Source of the DNA: Setoptus koraiensis
Lineage: Eukaryota; Arthropoda
Assembly (NCBI GenBank): GCA_048013815.1
Contig: CM106585.1
Coordinates: 20,894,001 to 20,958,000 of the forward strand
DNA length: 64,000 nt
Direction: 5' to 3'
The position numbers and the translations under genes are program-made. Shown one piece after another: positions 33,201 through 46,847 of this stretch (positions are counted from its first letter, which is position 1; every line of letters starts with the position of its first letter). The notes under the pieces are model-generated. The model had not been told where the DNA came from and did not search any database. It saw only the letters and a program-made list of their open reading frames with translations.

Positions 33201-34441
33201 AGGCAAACAACTTATCGGACTTGTCAAACTTCTCGAGCCATCGCTGGCTAAATTTATCCATTGGCGCAGGCTAATGGATGGACGGGCCAATCGGCCGCTC
33301 GCCGCTCGCCGCTCAATGATAACAACAATTAAAGATAGACAATCCAGATAATGGCCAGCGACAGTGAGTGCCATTAACTGGGCCGCTGGCAACGCCACCC
33401 TCGGCTCGCACATAATGGGGCCCATCTGAATGCTAATGCCGTCTCACTTTGAATGGGCTGCAAATTTTGACTTGTTAATGACTGCGCCCCACGGAGCCCC
33501 ACGGAGCCCCACGCTGCCCCACGGCGCCCCAATGGAGCTTATCGGAGCCGTCGGGGCTCTGGCTTGTTGGCACATAAAAGTCACTAGTTTACACTCGTCC
33601 GCTACCAAAACAACGACCAATGGCTATTTATGCAATTGGCAAAACTCGAGCCAAGCCGCACAAAAGGCGTCGGCGTGGCGCACATTGTGGCACGTCGGCA
33701 AACAATTGGCTCGTTGCACAGATTTATATCCGCCGTTAGCCGTGCAGCCAGTAGCAATGGCAGCTTGACGAATTGCGAGCAGCGCCAGCCCGTCGCAGTA
33801 TAGCCAGACTCATCAAGATCGCGAGACAAGTGACTTGTATAAATCATTGACTTGTCGCTGCATGCTCTCATCTGTTACGGTGTGCAAGTGCCCCATCTGC
33901 AGATAAATCTCTGGATGGGCCAAGCTTGCATTGCACACAATTGGCGCCCTCCCGACAACAGAGAGAACAGATTCAAATGAGTGACACAACGCGCACAGCA
34001 GCTGCAAGCTTAAAATGTTGAGCTTAAAATAAAATGTGCGCTAGAACAACGACGACCAGCTTAAAATGTGAGCTGGTAAGGCAACTGCAAATCAAGTGTC
34101 AAGAGTTTGCCGAAAGGGGGCACAGCCACTTGCAACCAGAAGTTTAGAGTTTGCAGGATTGGTTGCAGTTTGCAACGCCAATTGCCGAGAGAAGCCAGAT
34201 AGCGAGGGCGCGCTTGCACGCGTTTGCACGCGTTTGACATTCGACAAACACGCAAACAATTTCATGCAAACAAATGGCAAAATTTAATAAAATGAGTAAC
34301 GCGCGCAAAATAGTAACAATCGAGTTTCACTTGTCGCTGGCCAGCAATAATACAATTCGCGCAACAGCCCATTGAGTCGGCGGGGCCCCATTTCAGCGAC
34401 CGCTGGCTCATATTGCTGACAGGTCGTCGCTGCCGGGCTGT

Positions 34442-34481
34442 GGGCTCGTGGGCTCGTGGGTTCGTGGGCTCGTGGGCTCGT
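34442..34481. repeat. 8-bp tandem repeat, five units
   Basis: Units of GGGCTCGT, one with a single substitution. Confidence 0.85.
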
Positions 34482-34796
34482 GAGCTTGAGACTCTCAAGT
34501 TGAGAGTGAGACATTCAATTTCGGTGTTTTGTGTGCGAGTTTGTCTTTTGAATTGTGTGCATTGTCTTACAATCTCAATGTTGCCGATAGGAGAGTCGCC
34601 ATCACGTTGGCCGATGAAATGAGCGATGGCGAACCGGCCACCGTTTCCTTTTGCTGGCCTTAGCTTGACAAAAAACAAAGTGGCAATTGGTTCGCGATGG
34701 TCCGGTACAAACACACAACAAGTTTGAATGCAAAACAAACTCGTTCAGTCCGAGGAGCGCGCTATTTTTTACTGCACTTCTAGTTACCGGCAACCG

Positions 34797-34860
34797 GGCT
34801 AATCTATTCAGGCTAATATATTCAGGCTAATCCATTCAGGCTAATCTATTCAGGCTAATA
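34797..34860. repeat. 14-bp tandem repeat, four and a half units
   Basis: Units of GGCTAATCTATTCA, with single substitutions in the second and third. Confidence 0.92.
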
Positions 34861-35087
34861 GTGGCCCCAACAAGCGGCCTACGCGCCCAGCCGGCATGCA
34901 CGGGACACCGCTAATTGTTTTCCCTAGGACAACACCGCCGCTTGGTTTGTTTGCCCGCACAGCCAGCAACAATCGCGGCTAGCGACTTCGCTTGGGGCTC
35001 TCCGCCGTCGAACGTGCCTCGTTGCATGTGCCTCGTTGCATGTGCCTGAGAGGGCTTTTTCCCAGAAATACCAACCAATGTTGTTTC

Positions 35088-35167
35088 AGGATATTTCGGG
35101 ATATTTCGGGATATTTCGGGACATTTCGGGACATTTCAAGATATATCAGGATATTTTAGGATATTCA
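35088..35167. repeat. 10-bp tandem repeat, eight units
   Basis: Units of GGGATATTTC that decay towards the right. Confidence 0.9.
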
Positions 35168-37718
35168 AGTTGCAAGATGAAAAATGCAAGCGAAAAAAGG
35201 GAAATATCGAAAAGTGTCGCCGTTTGAGAACAGCTCCAATCAACTGATTGTGTCACTGTGATTGTTGATTGGCCCATCGGCTGCTCGCATCAGCCAATTG
35301 ACATTGGTGGTGCTGAGCTACCTTGTACTAACAACAACATTTAAATCAAACAACCGCGAGGCCAACTAACTCATATGGGCCCCTAGCTGCGTTTGCGCAC
35401 TCGCTATAAGCGCAGCTAGGCATGCGTCAAGTTAATGTTGTTGGCTGTTGGCTGTTGTCGTTGTTGATCAAAGTTGTTGCTTTGTGTTTGTGATAAATGT
35501 CAGTGTTGCAGTTAGTTTACAACGACCACGAGTGTGTGCTTGCTGTTGCATTTGTGTTTTGCCTCATTAGTTATCGCTCAATGTATTTGTTACGTTGTAA
35601 CTTGGTGGTCGCCCCTTAAAACACGCAAAACATCAAGATGGTTGTCGATGAAACAATAATTGCTATCAGCTTACCCACGCACAACATTCATCGTCAACAT
35701 ATTTGCTCGACTAGTGACGCTCTTCTATTTCATGACCATTCATTGCGATGAATCAAATAAAACAAAATCACACAAAGCCAAAAGATCAACACAAATCAAC
35801 AGATAAACAAGACAAGTAATCAAATGTTACAGATATAGCAAAATCATTTGCGCTGACTGAATCAAAATGACACAACAAGTCGCATAACAGCAACAGTGAC
35901 CATCGTTAGTACAAGCTCTCAATTAATTAATTAATAATTATCTGCAGTCAGATTGTTGTCAGTATTCGCTTTGCTACAGGAACAAATTTCGAAAAAGGCC
36001 AAAGGAAGAGTTTGCGGCCCAACTTGAAAACTAAACTTCAACAACGAACAAAGGGCAAAAGTCCGTCTAGCACCATTGTTATTTATCACATTTAGCACAG
36101 TTATATTTCGAACAAATAGGTAAGCGAGATTTTCGTTCATTTGCTCACGTGCTCTGAATAGTTGAATTATAAGATCAACAATCACTGATTATATAATAAA
36201 ACTAAAAGTGCCGATAATTGTGCTGAAAGACGTTTTCTCGCTAGCAACACTCGAACGCTAGCTCTATTATTATTATATATTGTCGGCTTTTCCAAGAGAT
36301 TGTTGTACACAAGAGACTTGTGATATTTGGAGATTGGCCAACAGCAAGATACATCGAATGACTAGTGTCTGTGTGAAATGAGAGCCCAAGAAAGCGATGA
36401 TTTTGTGAGTTTCAGTTGTCTATTTCGGGACGACTCGACATTGTGTATTGAGTATTATTGGTTTGGCTGATTGAATTCAATCAGTGAATTCAATCATCTG
36501 AACTCAACTCTCAACGATCGGGTTCGGGCTTGAATTTCTCTGGTTGATCTCTAGCAAAGAAGCGTTGAATTTATCCATGCACATCTACTCGACGAATAAC
36601 CGACTCTCGCCGTTGTGGATACGCAAATAAATTTTCATGTCAAATTGAAAACTATGCGTATCCATGAACAAATAAGTGCGCTTGTGCGATCATTCGCAAA
36701 CTGAATCCCTGAAGCGTTTGGCGGCCAATATCCACGAGGCGGATATTAGCCGGCATGTTAGGCTGCAAAATGGGATTAAGAACGAGATAATGAGAATACT
36801 TGTGCTCAGCACTGTCTTTCGAACGCATGATCGGTTGTTTTGCGGTGACGGTTGCTTATCTATATCGATTGCGTTTAGATTTTCATTTGACAAGATATTG
36901 AGACACCAGAAACATGATGAGAGTGACTCACAATCAGGTGAATAAACCATCATTCAACTGTCAACTGTCAATGGATTTTGCATGTTATGCTGAAATGTGT
37001 TTTCCATAAATTAGTGCGCCTACATACCTGCATGATACAGGAATACATGCAATACAGAATATCCGTGAATAATCGACCATTTTCTCTGATAGTTTGAATA
37101 CGCTCGGCGAAAACATTGCCCATTGGAGATGGACAACAATTTGATGGCTCGGTGAATCGATCATGCAGCTCAAATCGATGCATGCACATTTTTTGTCGAG
37201 CTAACGGATTGTTTATTTTGCTGAGATTAACAAACTAAACCGAAAAATAAATGCTCCGTTGCTTTGTGAATCTAACAATCTTACCTTGTAAGCAATATTG
37301 AAACAAAGCGAGTCTGATGACTGATGGGTCAATTAGTGCGCAGCTATTGATGATCGACGGCGCCAACAACAAAAGAGCGATTCACCTGAGATGGGTGGCC
37401 TCATACTGTTCAAACGACAACTTTGGAGATGCTGTCATTTGCGGGCCCCAAATTTCCTGTGATCGGTAACAATGATGCTGTTCCGGTGACAACTACAATG
37501 GTTTCCGTTTCTATTCAATATCAATGTGGCTGCGGCGTGTTTTTCATTGACGTTTGACTGGTCGATGGAATTGGTTTGGTGTGTGTGTGTGTGGCGATCG
37601 TTGACGCGATCAAGTTGCATTTTCAGTTGCAGCTGAGCTGCATTTCAGTGGGGGCAATTGAACTTTTAGTAGCCGTTGTTGCGTCGAGTATCGTTGCTGC
37701 AGAGTATCGTTGCTGCAA

Positions 37719-37721
<3 letters not shown>

Positions 37722-37752
<31 letters not shown>
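37722..37752. repeat. GA microsatellite
   Basis: Fifteen or so GA units, preceded by two copies of GAGTATCGTTGCTGCA. Confidence 0.95.
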
Positions 37753-37754
<2 letters not shown>

Positions 37755-38230
37755 AGCCAGAGATTTCTTTGGCCGATACGGCAACACGGAAGGACAGAGA
37801 TAGAGCCAGCGGAATGCAATTCGGTGCGGCTCGGCTCGGCTGGCAGCCAACTGGAGCCACGAAAATGGTCGGATATTGAGCGATCAATCAATTGCCGGTG
37901 TGCTGGTTGGCCCATATCAACATTATGATTAGTGGAGTCGCATGATGTGTCGACGACCAGACGTGCTCTATGACGGTCGTGCGATGATGCCAGCGAATCA
38001 GTGAGCCGTGATGGGTTAGCCATTATTTGTTTGTCGGTCGTCCGATGTCAACAATGTCGTAGTTTATGTCGACAACAACGACGACGACAACAGCCACGAC
38101 GACGACGGCGGCGATCTTATCGAGCAAATATTATTGTCATTGGCATTGTTTTAACGTGCGCGTCCGCTTGGCCAGGCCGACCTGGCCCCCAAACGAGGCC
38201 CGATGTCTTAATGACGCAGCCAGCAACAGC

Positions 38231-38311
38231 CAATATCACCGACGACAACAGCGACAACGCCAATATCAACGACAACAGCGACAACGCCAATATCAACGAC
38301 AACAACGCCAA
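38231..38311. repeat. 27- to 30-bp tandem repeat, about 2.8 units
   Basis: Units of CAATATCAACGACAACAG plus CGACAACGC. The period is a multiple of three, but the surrounding frame has no other protein-like feature. Confidence 0.85.
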
Positions 38312-38476
38312 CTGACACCAGCTAACCAGACCAGTTAATCGGGCCGGTTGGCTTAGGTCAGATTATGGGATTGCTCTAATGGATTCGCTCTGTTATCGCG
38401 CAAAGCAAAGACGACGTAACTAACCAAGAGTCGTTGTATCAATTGATTGAGTGGTGAGAACTGTCCCTTTGCGGGC

Positions 38477-38478
<2 letters not shown>

Positions 38479-38547
<69 letters not shown>
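38479..38547. repeat. Long CA microsatellite
   Basis: An uninterrupted CA run of about 34 units, the longest in the window. Confidence 0.97.
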
Positions 38548-38549
<2 letters not shown>

Positions 38550-39120
38550 AATTGATTTGCGATTTATTTTTCTCGGAACATTCGGAGCAGCGGCAATTGT
38601 TCGCTTAGGTGCGCACACCGACGGCCAGCCCAACGTGGGGCCCACTCAACGTGTGTCTCCGCAAGGCATACATACATTATTATTTATATCCGTGTCGCAT
38701 TGTAATGAGATCACGCGCTCTGGCGGCCGTGGGGCCGGCAACGCGGCGCCAGAATTTTATTTATTGGCCGGCCATGGGCACACAGCAGCACACACACAAT
38801 AGATTCAATTCGCGAATCGCAAATCGCTGCAAAGCGCTTATTGGCCCAATAAGCCAATAAGCGACAGACAATCCAAGACAAGACAAAAGATAGGATAATC
38901 GTATAAATAAACTGCCGCTACAACTAATACATATCTAGCGATGGGCCAAAAATGGCAGTGACATTACCAGTGATTCAAGCTCTTTTTGGCAATCAGTATC
39001 AATGATGGAATACATGTAATCTCTGCCAATCAGTGCACGCGTCGGCCACACTCCAAACTGGAGACGGCTAATGCGATTCCAGCCCAGACGCCGGCAAGCT
39101 CGCCCACACTCGCTGGCTGA

Positions 39121-39197
39121 TTCGCGCCACATTCGGGCCAGACTCGGGCCAGATTCGCGCCAGATTCGCGCCAGACTCGCGCCAGACTCGCGCCAGA
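39121..39197. repeat. 11-bp tandem repeat, seven units
   Basis: Units of TTCGCGCCAGA or CTCGCGCCAGA. Confidence 0.92.
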
Positions 39198-40748
39198 TAT
39201 ACCGGCTACTTATTGGACAGACCTAATGTGATTGCTTCCGACCGGTTGCGGCATTAACCGGCCTAAGCTAGTTAGCAGGGTACCTCAGTTAGCCAGCCAA
39301 CAACAGTAATTGCAGTGCAATCAATGGGAAAAAACCATCGGACAGCCCCCTCAGTATTTACTAATTGTGTACACAAACACATTCGATGGAGCCCGCGTCT
39401 GGCCCCCCATTGAATCTCTCACCCAGTTCAAAGGCCGGCTCAAGCGAGATTTTGGGCGCCGCTTGTAATTGCCTCTCGCCCTTGGCCCGTTCAACCCTTT
39501 CGCACGTTCAATACGTGCCAGAGACGCCATCAATTGGCCCATTTCAGTGATATAGACGTTTGGAATGTCCGAAAGGCTCGACGCGTTGTTATACCGATAC
39601 GGAAGGGGCACGAAATTGGTGCGAAATAGAGCGCCGAATTGTTGCTGACAGTGCCATCTCAGAGCAACTCGATTTCTCTTTTGCCCAATGAAAATTGGCC
39701 CAAAAACAAAAGAGCCAGCCTGCTGTTCGAGTGACTCTTCCAGTGATTGTGTGACCAATTAAATTAGGTTTATCATCATTAGGCCGAAATAGGCCGTCCT
39801 CTGGCTGTGTGCTCCTCTGGTTTACCTCTGGCTGTGTGCTCGTCGATCTAGACCTAAATGAGACCTGAATGAGACGCAAGTTTGCGCTCAAAATCACCGC
39901 TCACTATTAGTGAGCCACTAATGAGGCCAATGCAGACAAATATGTAATGACTTCCTGACCAAGAGAGGAAATCGGCCCTCTCATACATTGAGCACGGCTC
40001 ATTTGCGGTCGGCCGATGGTGTGCCTAATTTCGTTTTTTCTTTCCTTATGAAAGCCTTCTAGCGAGAAAAAATCGCTCCAAATTGGACCCAAACAAGCTG
40101 ACAGAGCGCGCAAGGGTGCACAGAAAAGCTTGAGACCAATTTCTGAAATTATCCTCTGCTCGTCACGACAACGAAACGCTGTCGGAACGATGCGAAAACG
40201 AAGGAAAAATTCTTTGTCTCACAGGTTAGTGTGGCATCGAAAATTTAAAGTGTGCAGCCTAGTTTGCACAGTCGGGCCAGAAACTCAATCAAGCGAGAGA
40301 GCGAAGCCTAAAGAGATTCAACTTTTGAGCGCTCTCTGGTGCTCAAACGGTTTCTGAAACGCTCGCTCTCGGTTCTCTTTCCAGCGAGTAAACTAAGCGC
40401 GTTGCCTTGTGAATTCTGTCGACTAAGTTAGTCGGACTAACCGCATCGAGTTGTCACACACAATCAAAGGCACACCAGCTAAGCGTGGCGAACTCAGGAC
40501 AGCTCACTTGATAAGTCGAGGTACCATGGATAAGTTATTATTGGCGACACGGCAATAATTGTCGACAACAATGTTCAATTTTGTTGCAGTTTCGTTGGGA
40601 TTTATCGGGGGCCCCCATAAATCGCAAATCGGCTAGATAAGCATGCTGCGCTTACATAATGTGACTAGTTAAATGAGCTGTCGGTGCACGAGTCGGCGCG
40701 GTTCAAGTGGTCGCAATGCACAGATTGGCAGCTACACACTCTGTGATA

Positions 40749-40804
40749 CAGAGTCTGTATTGCAGAGTCTGTATTGCAGAGTCTGTATTGCAGAGTCTGT
40801 ATTG
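40749..40804. repeat. 14-bp tandem repeat, four identical units
   Basis: Four exact copies of CAGAGTCTGTATTG, implying a recent expansion. Confidence 0.95.
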
Positions 40805-41644
40805 CAGAGATGGGGCCAGATTTGGAGATGGGGCCGTCTCAGCAGTTGCTGTGTGTTAAGTGAGCCGTCAATTGAGTGGATTTTCAATTGGCTGCCCAAC
40901 TGAATCTTATCCAGTCAAATGAATCAAATTGGTTGGAATGCGCTCGTCGCGCCGGTCACCCATGATTCGCGATCTGGCCCAAGTCGGGCTCGCTGCAACT
41001 TGTGGCAATAAATAAGCAATCCGTGCCAGCGATTAGTATTTCAGATTCGGGCCCCTCGACTCGCTGCCAAACGAGGCGAGTCACCAAGCTAGCGACTGTT
41101 GACCCAAAACAACGGCGACATGTTGTTGTAAACTTGTCATCATTACTAACATTTGACGAGATGAAATTGGAAAAAAATCTCTCATATCCGCCACTCAGTC
41201 AATCCACTCTGCCCAGTTTGTCGCAGTGACTATCGGCGGAGCGACTATCGATGCAGTGGGGCCAATATAATCAGTTTTAAGTTGGCCAGTTGTGCACTCG
41301 CGATTCGCCTTATTAGCCTCACATCAAACTGAACAGTATCAGCCGGAGCTTGCCGGCGAGAGCGAGCTTAAAAACTATAGCCAGTTGTACTGTTGCCAGA
41401 GGCTAACTCGTGCCGCTTGAGCGGGGGAGTTGCTGCAAAAAATTATACGAATAGCAATATACCAACAGTGGCCAAGCTGCTGTTAGGTAATAGACGCCTA
41501 TTATATGATTCTGTCGGCTGGCTTGTCGAATGGTGCTCTAATGGGACTGCGATCACGGCAATTTCAATTTCCGCAAATCCTACTCGATTCCACTGATATC
41601 CGAGCATGGATATTGGGAGGCAAAATATTGCAATATTCCAAGTT

Positions 41645-41687
41645 TGCGTTATTCATATGATTCATAGTGAATCATATGAATAACGCA
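41645..41687. repeat. Perfect 20-bp hairpin with a 3-base loop
   Basis: Arms 41645-41664 (TGCGTTATTCATATGATTCA) and 41668-41687 are exact reverse complements around TAG. Confidence 0.95.
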
Positions 41688-43043
41688 TCATATTATATGA
41701 TCGACACTGTCGATTCTGTGGCTCTTGGGCCGGCGACTACGACCCAATGAATGTATGAATTGATTATCCCTTGACACGTTATATATTTCCTGGTTTATTT
41801 TGAATTTATGGCGCATTTATGGGCACCATCATTGAAGCAATGAATAGATTGGCGCTAGTATGTTGCGCAGAGGACACAGAGCAGAAGAAAGGAAACACAA
41901 ATTTGCGATCAGTCGATCAAATTGGGCCCATCCACTCATGCTGTACAAAGACGCCCGAGCCGAGCTAAGCGAGCTAAATGGAGCCACTCAATAAAGGGGC
42001 CCGCTATTGTTGAGTTATTATGGAGAAGACGGTGCGACATGATTTCCTATTGAGCGGCCTCTATCAGTCTAACTATTGTAGGCAGCCTAATGGTGGGCCA
42101 CTTTTGAGACGGGCGCGTAGGTGGTTACATACAAACCAAATTTGTTAAACATAGATTGCACAACTCAAAAGGGGAAACTTATAATTGCTTACAACTGCCT
42201 ATGAGCTGGCATGTGTGTAAAAGAGTTTAAATAAGCCGTATTGTGGTAATGAATACAAATAATAATAATAATAATAATAGTAATAATTATGAACAACGAT
42301 GCTCGCCTGTCGAGCTCGCCGAGCTCGATTTGTGTTTGTCTGTCGTGTGTTTGTGAGACATGTTGCGACAGACGCCACAACAGAGAGGAGACACGACGAC
42401 GCTTTAGACGTGGGCCCAACAAACTCAATAACAATATTACATAACATTTACATAAACACACAAATAAGACACGCAAGTAACGCGCAGTTCAAATTACAGT
42501 AAGTTTCAAATCGTCAAATATGTGTGTTTGTATGATGTAATTCTATTCAAAATTACATGTATTGTTATGTAACGTGTGTGTCGGTTGGTCGCTAGTATTT
42601 GTATTGTAATTGTATTTATTAGTGTGTGTGTATGTTGGTGTGCAGTTTGCTAAACTAACTGACTGTTACTTTTGCAAACTAGAGCATGTTGTGTGTTGTG
42701 AATTAGTTGTAAATTCGTGGCAACAATAACACTCACAGTAACTATATTAGTGACGACGATTATTATGTTGTCATTTAATCTCGAGTTATCTCAAGTTATC
42801 TGGCCCCTTTAATCGCCGGCCTTCCTTTAAAAGTGACAGTCTAACTGTTAGATGTTGCTCCCTTGGCCCATGACGACTGTCGCATCTTTTGCAACTCGCT
42901 CCAGCTGCAACCATGACTATTTTGTACATGCTATAACATACTTATAGTTGTGCCTGATATTACGTGATGCGACACAATTGGAATAAATTTTATTTTATTT
43001 GTCTCTATTTGTTGTATAAATCGGTACACAACCGGTAGACAGC

Positions 43044-43127
43044 GCGACACAACAACCAACGAAAGCGACACAACAACCAACGAAAGCGACACAACAACCA
43101 ATGAGAGCGACACAACAACCAATGAGA
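43044..43127. repeat. 21-bp tandem repeat, four units
   Basis: Units of GCGACACAACAACCAACGAAA. The last two share the variant AATGAGA. Confidence 0.93.
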
Positions 43128-44139
43128 GCGGCGCCACCAAATCAAATCACGCTGATTATGCAATTGGGGCCAGCATCCTTTTGGGGCCCGCTGCAACTGC
43201 TCGCCTGTGAGTTTGTTACCTTGTTACCTTGTTAGCGTGTTGACGTGTCACCAGTCTACTGGCCAATGGTCAAATCGATTGAATTGAGGCCAATTTCGTT
43301 ACGATCCCAAGCAATGTCACGAGTCGCAAGCGAAATCGGCGTCGCACAAGGCACAGACAGTGATAGACAGTGATAGATGTGTGTTTGTTCTGACACAAGC
43401 GACCATCAATTTTAATCAGCTCAATTCGAGTTGCTCAATTTGAAACTGGCCTAACTTAGTTACCTCAACGGCCACCAGCTCACCATTTGGGCCGTTTGCT
43501 GACAGAGCTGACAGTGCCGACAGAGCCGACAGAGCCGACAGAGCCGACAGAGGTGACACTGCGTCAATCTATTCTCAGTCTTGGCCGTCATTACATTACA
43601 TTGACAGTGTTTGAACGCTGTCCGAAGACAACTCTAATATTACGATGCATTACGGGTGGCGGTATAAATTTACACACTGCTGTAAACAGTTGCACGACAG
43701 CGTGGCACGACTCATAGGCGAGACGGGCCCCAACTTCCGCCGGCAAGTGCGAATCAGCTTGGCAACGTGCGGCCAACCTTTTGCAAAAGTTGGCCACTGT
43801 TTCGAGTCGCAAACGAGGCGAGTCATTATCGCCTCTAACTGGAAACAGTGACAAAGTTTGCCCAGTGGATAAAAGGAGAAGCTGACTGACCAGCAACATT
43901 CTTCTCGTCGACAGTAACTCGATCTGGCTTTGCATCAGGGCCCCAATTGCAGCCAAGTGCAATTGTACAATTTGGAGTGCTTCATAATTGCAGACGAACT
44001 GCCAATCGGTCAACTGCCAATTGGTCAGCAATTGTTCGACTATCGGTCACTGTTGGCCGCTGACAGACTCAATAATTTTATTATTAAGTCAGCGCCATCG
44101 TTGTCACCTGTCAATTGAGTCGACCCACTTTGGCCACAG

Positions 44140-44194
44140 GTCACTTTGTCAGTTTTGTTTCACGGATAAAGTGAAACAAAACTGACAAAGTGAC
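44140..44194. repeat. Perfect 24-bp hairpin with a 7-base loop
   Basis: Arms 44140-44163 and 44171-44194 are exact reverse complements (core CACTTTGTCAGTTTTGTTTC) around GGATAAA. Weaker pairing continues outward (CACTTTGGCC against GGGCCAAGTG). Confidence 0.95.
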
Positions 44195-44965
44195 ACACGG
44201 GCCAAGTGTGTGTCAGTTGGGGGGCCTCGACCGGCCAGCCCGCACCGAGTTGAAAGTTTTGAACGCTGGATAATAAATATTGGAGCTGATTAAAAGTGCC
44301 GGCTCAAATCGCCAGCTCGTCATCGTTCGGACAGGTCATTATTTTGTCGACAGTCGCTTGTCAGTGGTCTGGGCCTCAGTCGACTGGCCACTGGCAGCTA
44401 GCGCCAATTGCGACTTGCTTTTGTCAAGTTTGCCCAGTTTGCTTGGTTTGTCCAGTCTGGCCAGTTTGCCTAGTCGCCGAGTCGGCCGCATCGTTGATCT
44501 GTTTCCTTGGGCCAGCAAGTGACAGTTATTTTGGGTCAAGTTTCGTTATATTGAGCAGAGTATTATTGTGTGAAATTGGCACAAAATTGGGGCCGGATTA
44601 GTTGCAGTGTTGTATTTTGATAGGCAACAAATTGGGTATTAGTCGGCGGTTGGCGGTCAGTTGTCAAGTTGGAGTCAATTGGAGCGAGGTTAGAGCGAGT
44701 CAAATGAAACCAAATAAACCCGTTATAAAGCGACCGGTGTCAAATTCATATTTGGCTCAGTGTGTCACTGGCGATCTCGTTGTATCTCATGGCGACGCTG
44801 CCATGTTTGTTTAATGTTTAAATACACTCTAAACTCGCTTAGTGTCTGCTTTCGATCACCACCAGACACTAAGCCGGACACACAACTGGCAGCGAGACTA
44901 AATCATTGGGGCCCCCAATGGAGCTCGACAAGAATATTAAGTTAATGCTATTATTAGTGATATTT

Positions 44966-44996
<31 letters not shown>

Positions 44997-45970
44997 TCGT
45001 TGCTGCTGCTGTTGGGGCCATGCGAGTGGCACACGAGGCGCGTTGGCTTGTCTGATTTTCATTTGTCATGTCGCCACAACAATATGAAACATGGCAGCTT
45101 CGTGTTGTTGTTGTGTGCACTGGCTACTACAATATAAATGCGACGCAATACGAGCCGAACGCGAGCCGGCCGAACGCGAATAAACGGCGCGTCAGTATGC
45201 AAACTGAGCATTATTGTCACGAATTTCGTTTCGCTGGCATGGGGCCCGGCGTTATTGTGGCCTGACTTGTGTCAGCCAGCACAGCAGAGATAAATTAAAA
45301 CGAGACAGGCCGGACAGCACACAAATAAGTGCTGGCAATATTTGCAGCCGCAATGACACCGGCCAGCTATTTGCAATCTTTGTTTGCGTTGACCGGCCAG
45401 ACAGGCATTATAAGTGACATAATAATAATAATCTAATCACACGCACAAATGCAAGCCCGTGCACAAAAATACAAGCCCCAAGAAGGTTGAATAACTTTAC
45501 TTTTTGCCCGCCAGTTTAAACCGTGCGCCGCTTGCCTGTTGGCCTGTGGCCGTGAGCCAGCGGCCCCAGTGGCCGTCAGTGGCCCCGTTGGCTCGCCGCT
45601 GACCGGCCCGCTGACTGGCCCGCTGGTGGCCCGCTGGTGGCCAGTGTGCGCATCGCCAGAATTATAATAAATAATCCATGTCCAGGCGACTGTGTCTTGG
45701 CTGCAGAGGCCGGCTGCATTGTAGTTGCAGTTGTGTGTCGGTTATACACAAACTCGCTTTTAGGCGAGCCTCAGTTTTAGGCTGAGCATATTAAATTGAT
45801 TTGACGCGACAGGCGCATTCACTGCCGCCTACAACGGCCAGCCAACGGCCAGTGGGCCCGCAATGTTTTGAAAACATTGGCCTTCGGTGCTGGGCGTTCG
45901 CGTTGCTGCTCGTGCGTCGAGCTAACGACAATTTAATGTGATCTGTCTCGTCCCCTGGCTGTCATTTCTC

Positions 45971-46040
45971 TGGCCAGAGGCGGCCAGAAGCGGCCAAAAG
46001 CCGCCAGAAGCCGCCAGAAGCCGCCAGAAGCCGCCAGAAG
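45971..46040. repeat. 10-bp tandem repeat, seven units
   Basis: Units of CCGCCAGAAG. The last four are identical. Confidence 0.93.
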
Positions 46041-46801
46041 GTTGCGCTAGGTGTCTGGCCGGTGTTCAATATTCTGCGCCATGCCGACACAACCAGATAC
46101 AAGCAACAGTGAGGTTATATCTGGCCGAGAAATGCCGCCCGACGGTCAGCGATCGACTTGAGCCACATTAGCGCCGTCCAGCGGCCAAACAAATCAAGTC
46201 AACTGTTTATTTGCATCTCTTTTGTGCGTCGGGCGTTTGTTTCGCTCAATGCCAACGGGCCAGCAAACTGCCAATGGGCTATAGGCCCTCTCGAGGCGAC
46301 AGTCTCGAGGCGACTCTGGCCAGTGGCCAGACAACTGCTGGCCAGACAACTGCTGGCCAGAGAGACACAAACAGCGACAGAGGCCGTCTCTTTTTGGCCG
46401 GCATTTGTATTGATTTTATGGGCAAGTCAGCAAGTGTCAAATGGCGAACACACTCAATTGATTGTTGCATAATATTGTAAATCTCTCGCTCGCTCTTTTC
46501 TACTGTCTGTCTCAGCAATGACAGGCCATAACAGTTTGCATAGTTACACAACTGGCAAGTGGCCAGGCCGAGCCATTTGCAGCGCCAGGCTCCACACAAC
46601 AGCCAACATGTGCGACGGGGCCAATAAATGGGGCCCGAGCGCCAGTGAGGCCAGCGAGTAAATAATGATGTACGCCTATGAGGCAATTTATTTGATTAGC
46701 CTGGCTCGCCGAATCCGATTTGCGTGCCATCTAAGCCGTTGTTGCGCCATTGTAACGGGGCCGGCATGACTGGCACAGCTGGCGTCACTAGTATGGCTGG
46801 C

Positions 46802-46847
46802 GTGGGGCCCCAAATATCGCCAGTGTGGGGCCCCAAATATCGCCAGT
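46802..46847. repeat. 23-bp tandem repeat, two identical units
   Basis: Two exact copies of a unit beginning GTGGGGCCCCAAATATCGCC. Confidence 0.93.

Noticed and set aside
43591-44031. 146-codon minus-strand frame that looks moderately protein-like
   Set aside because: It overlaps a tandem-repeat region, has no recognisable domain and no start or splice context.
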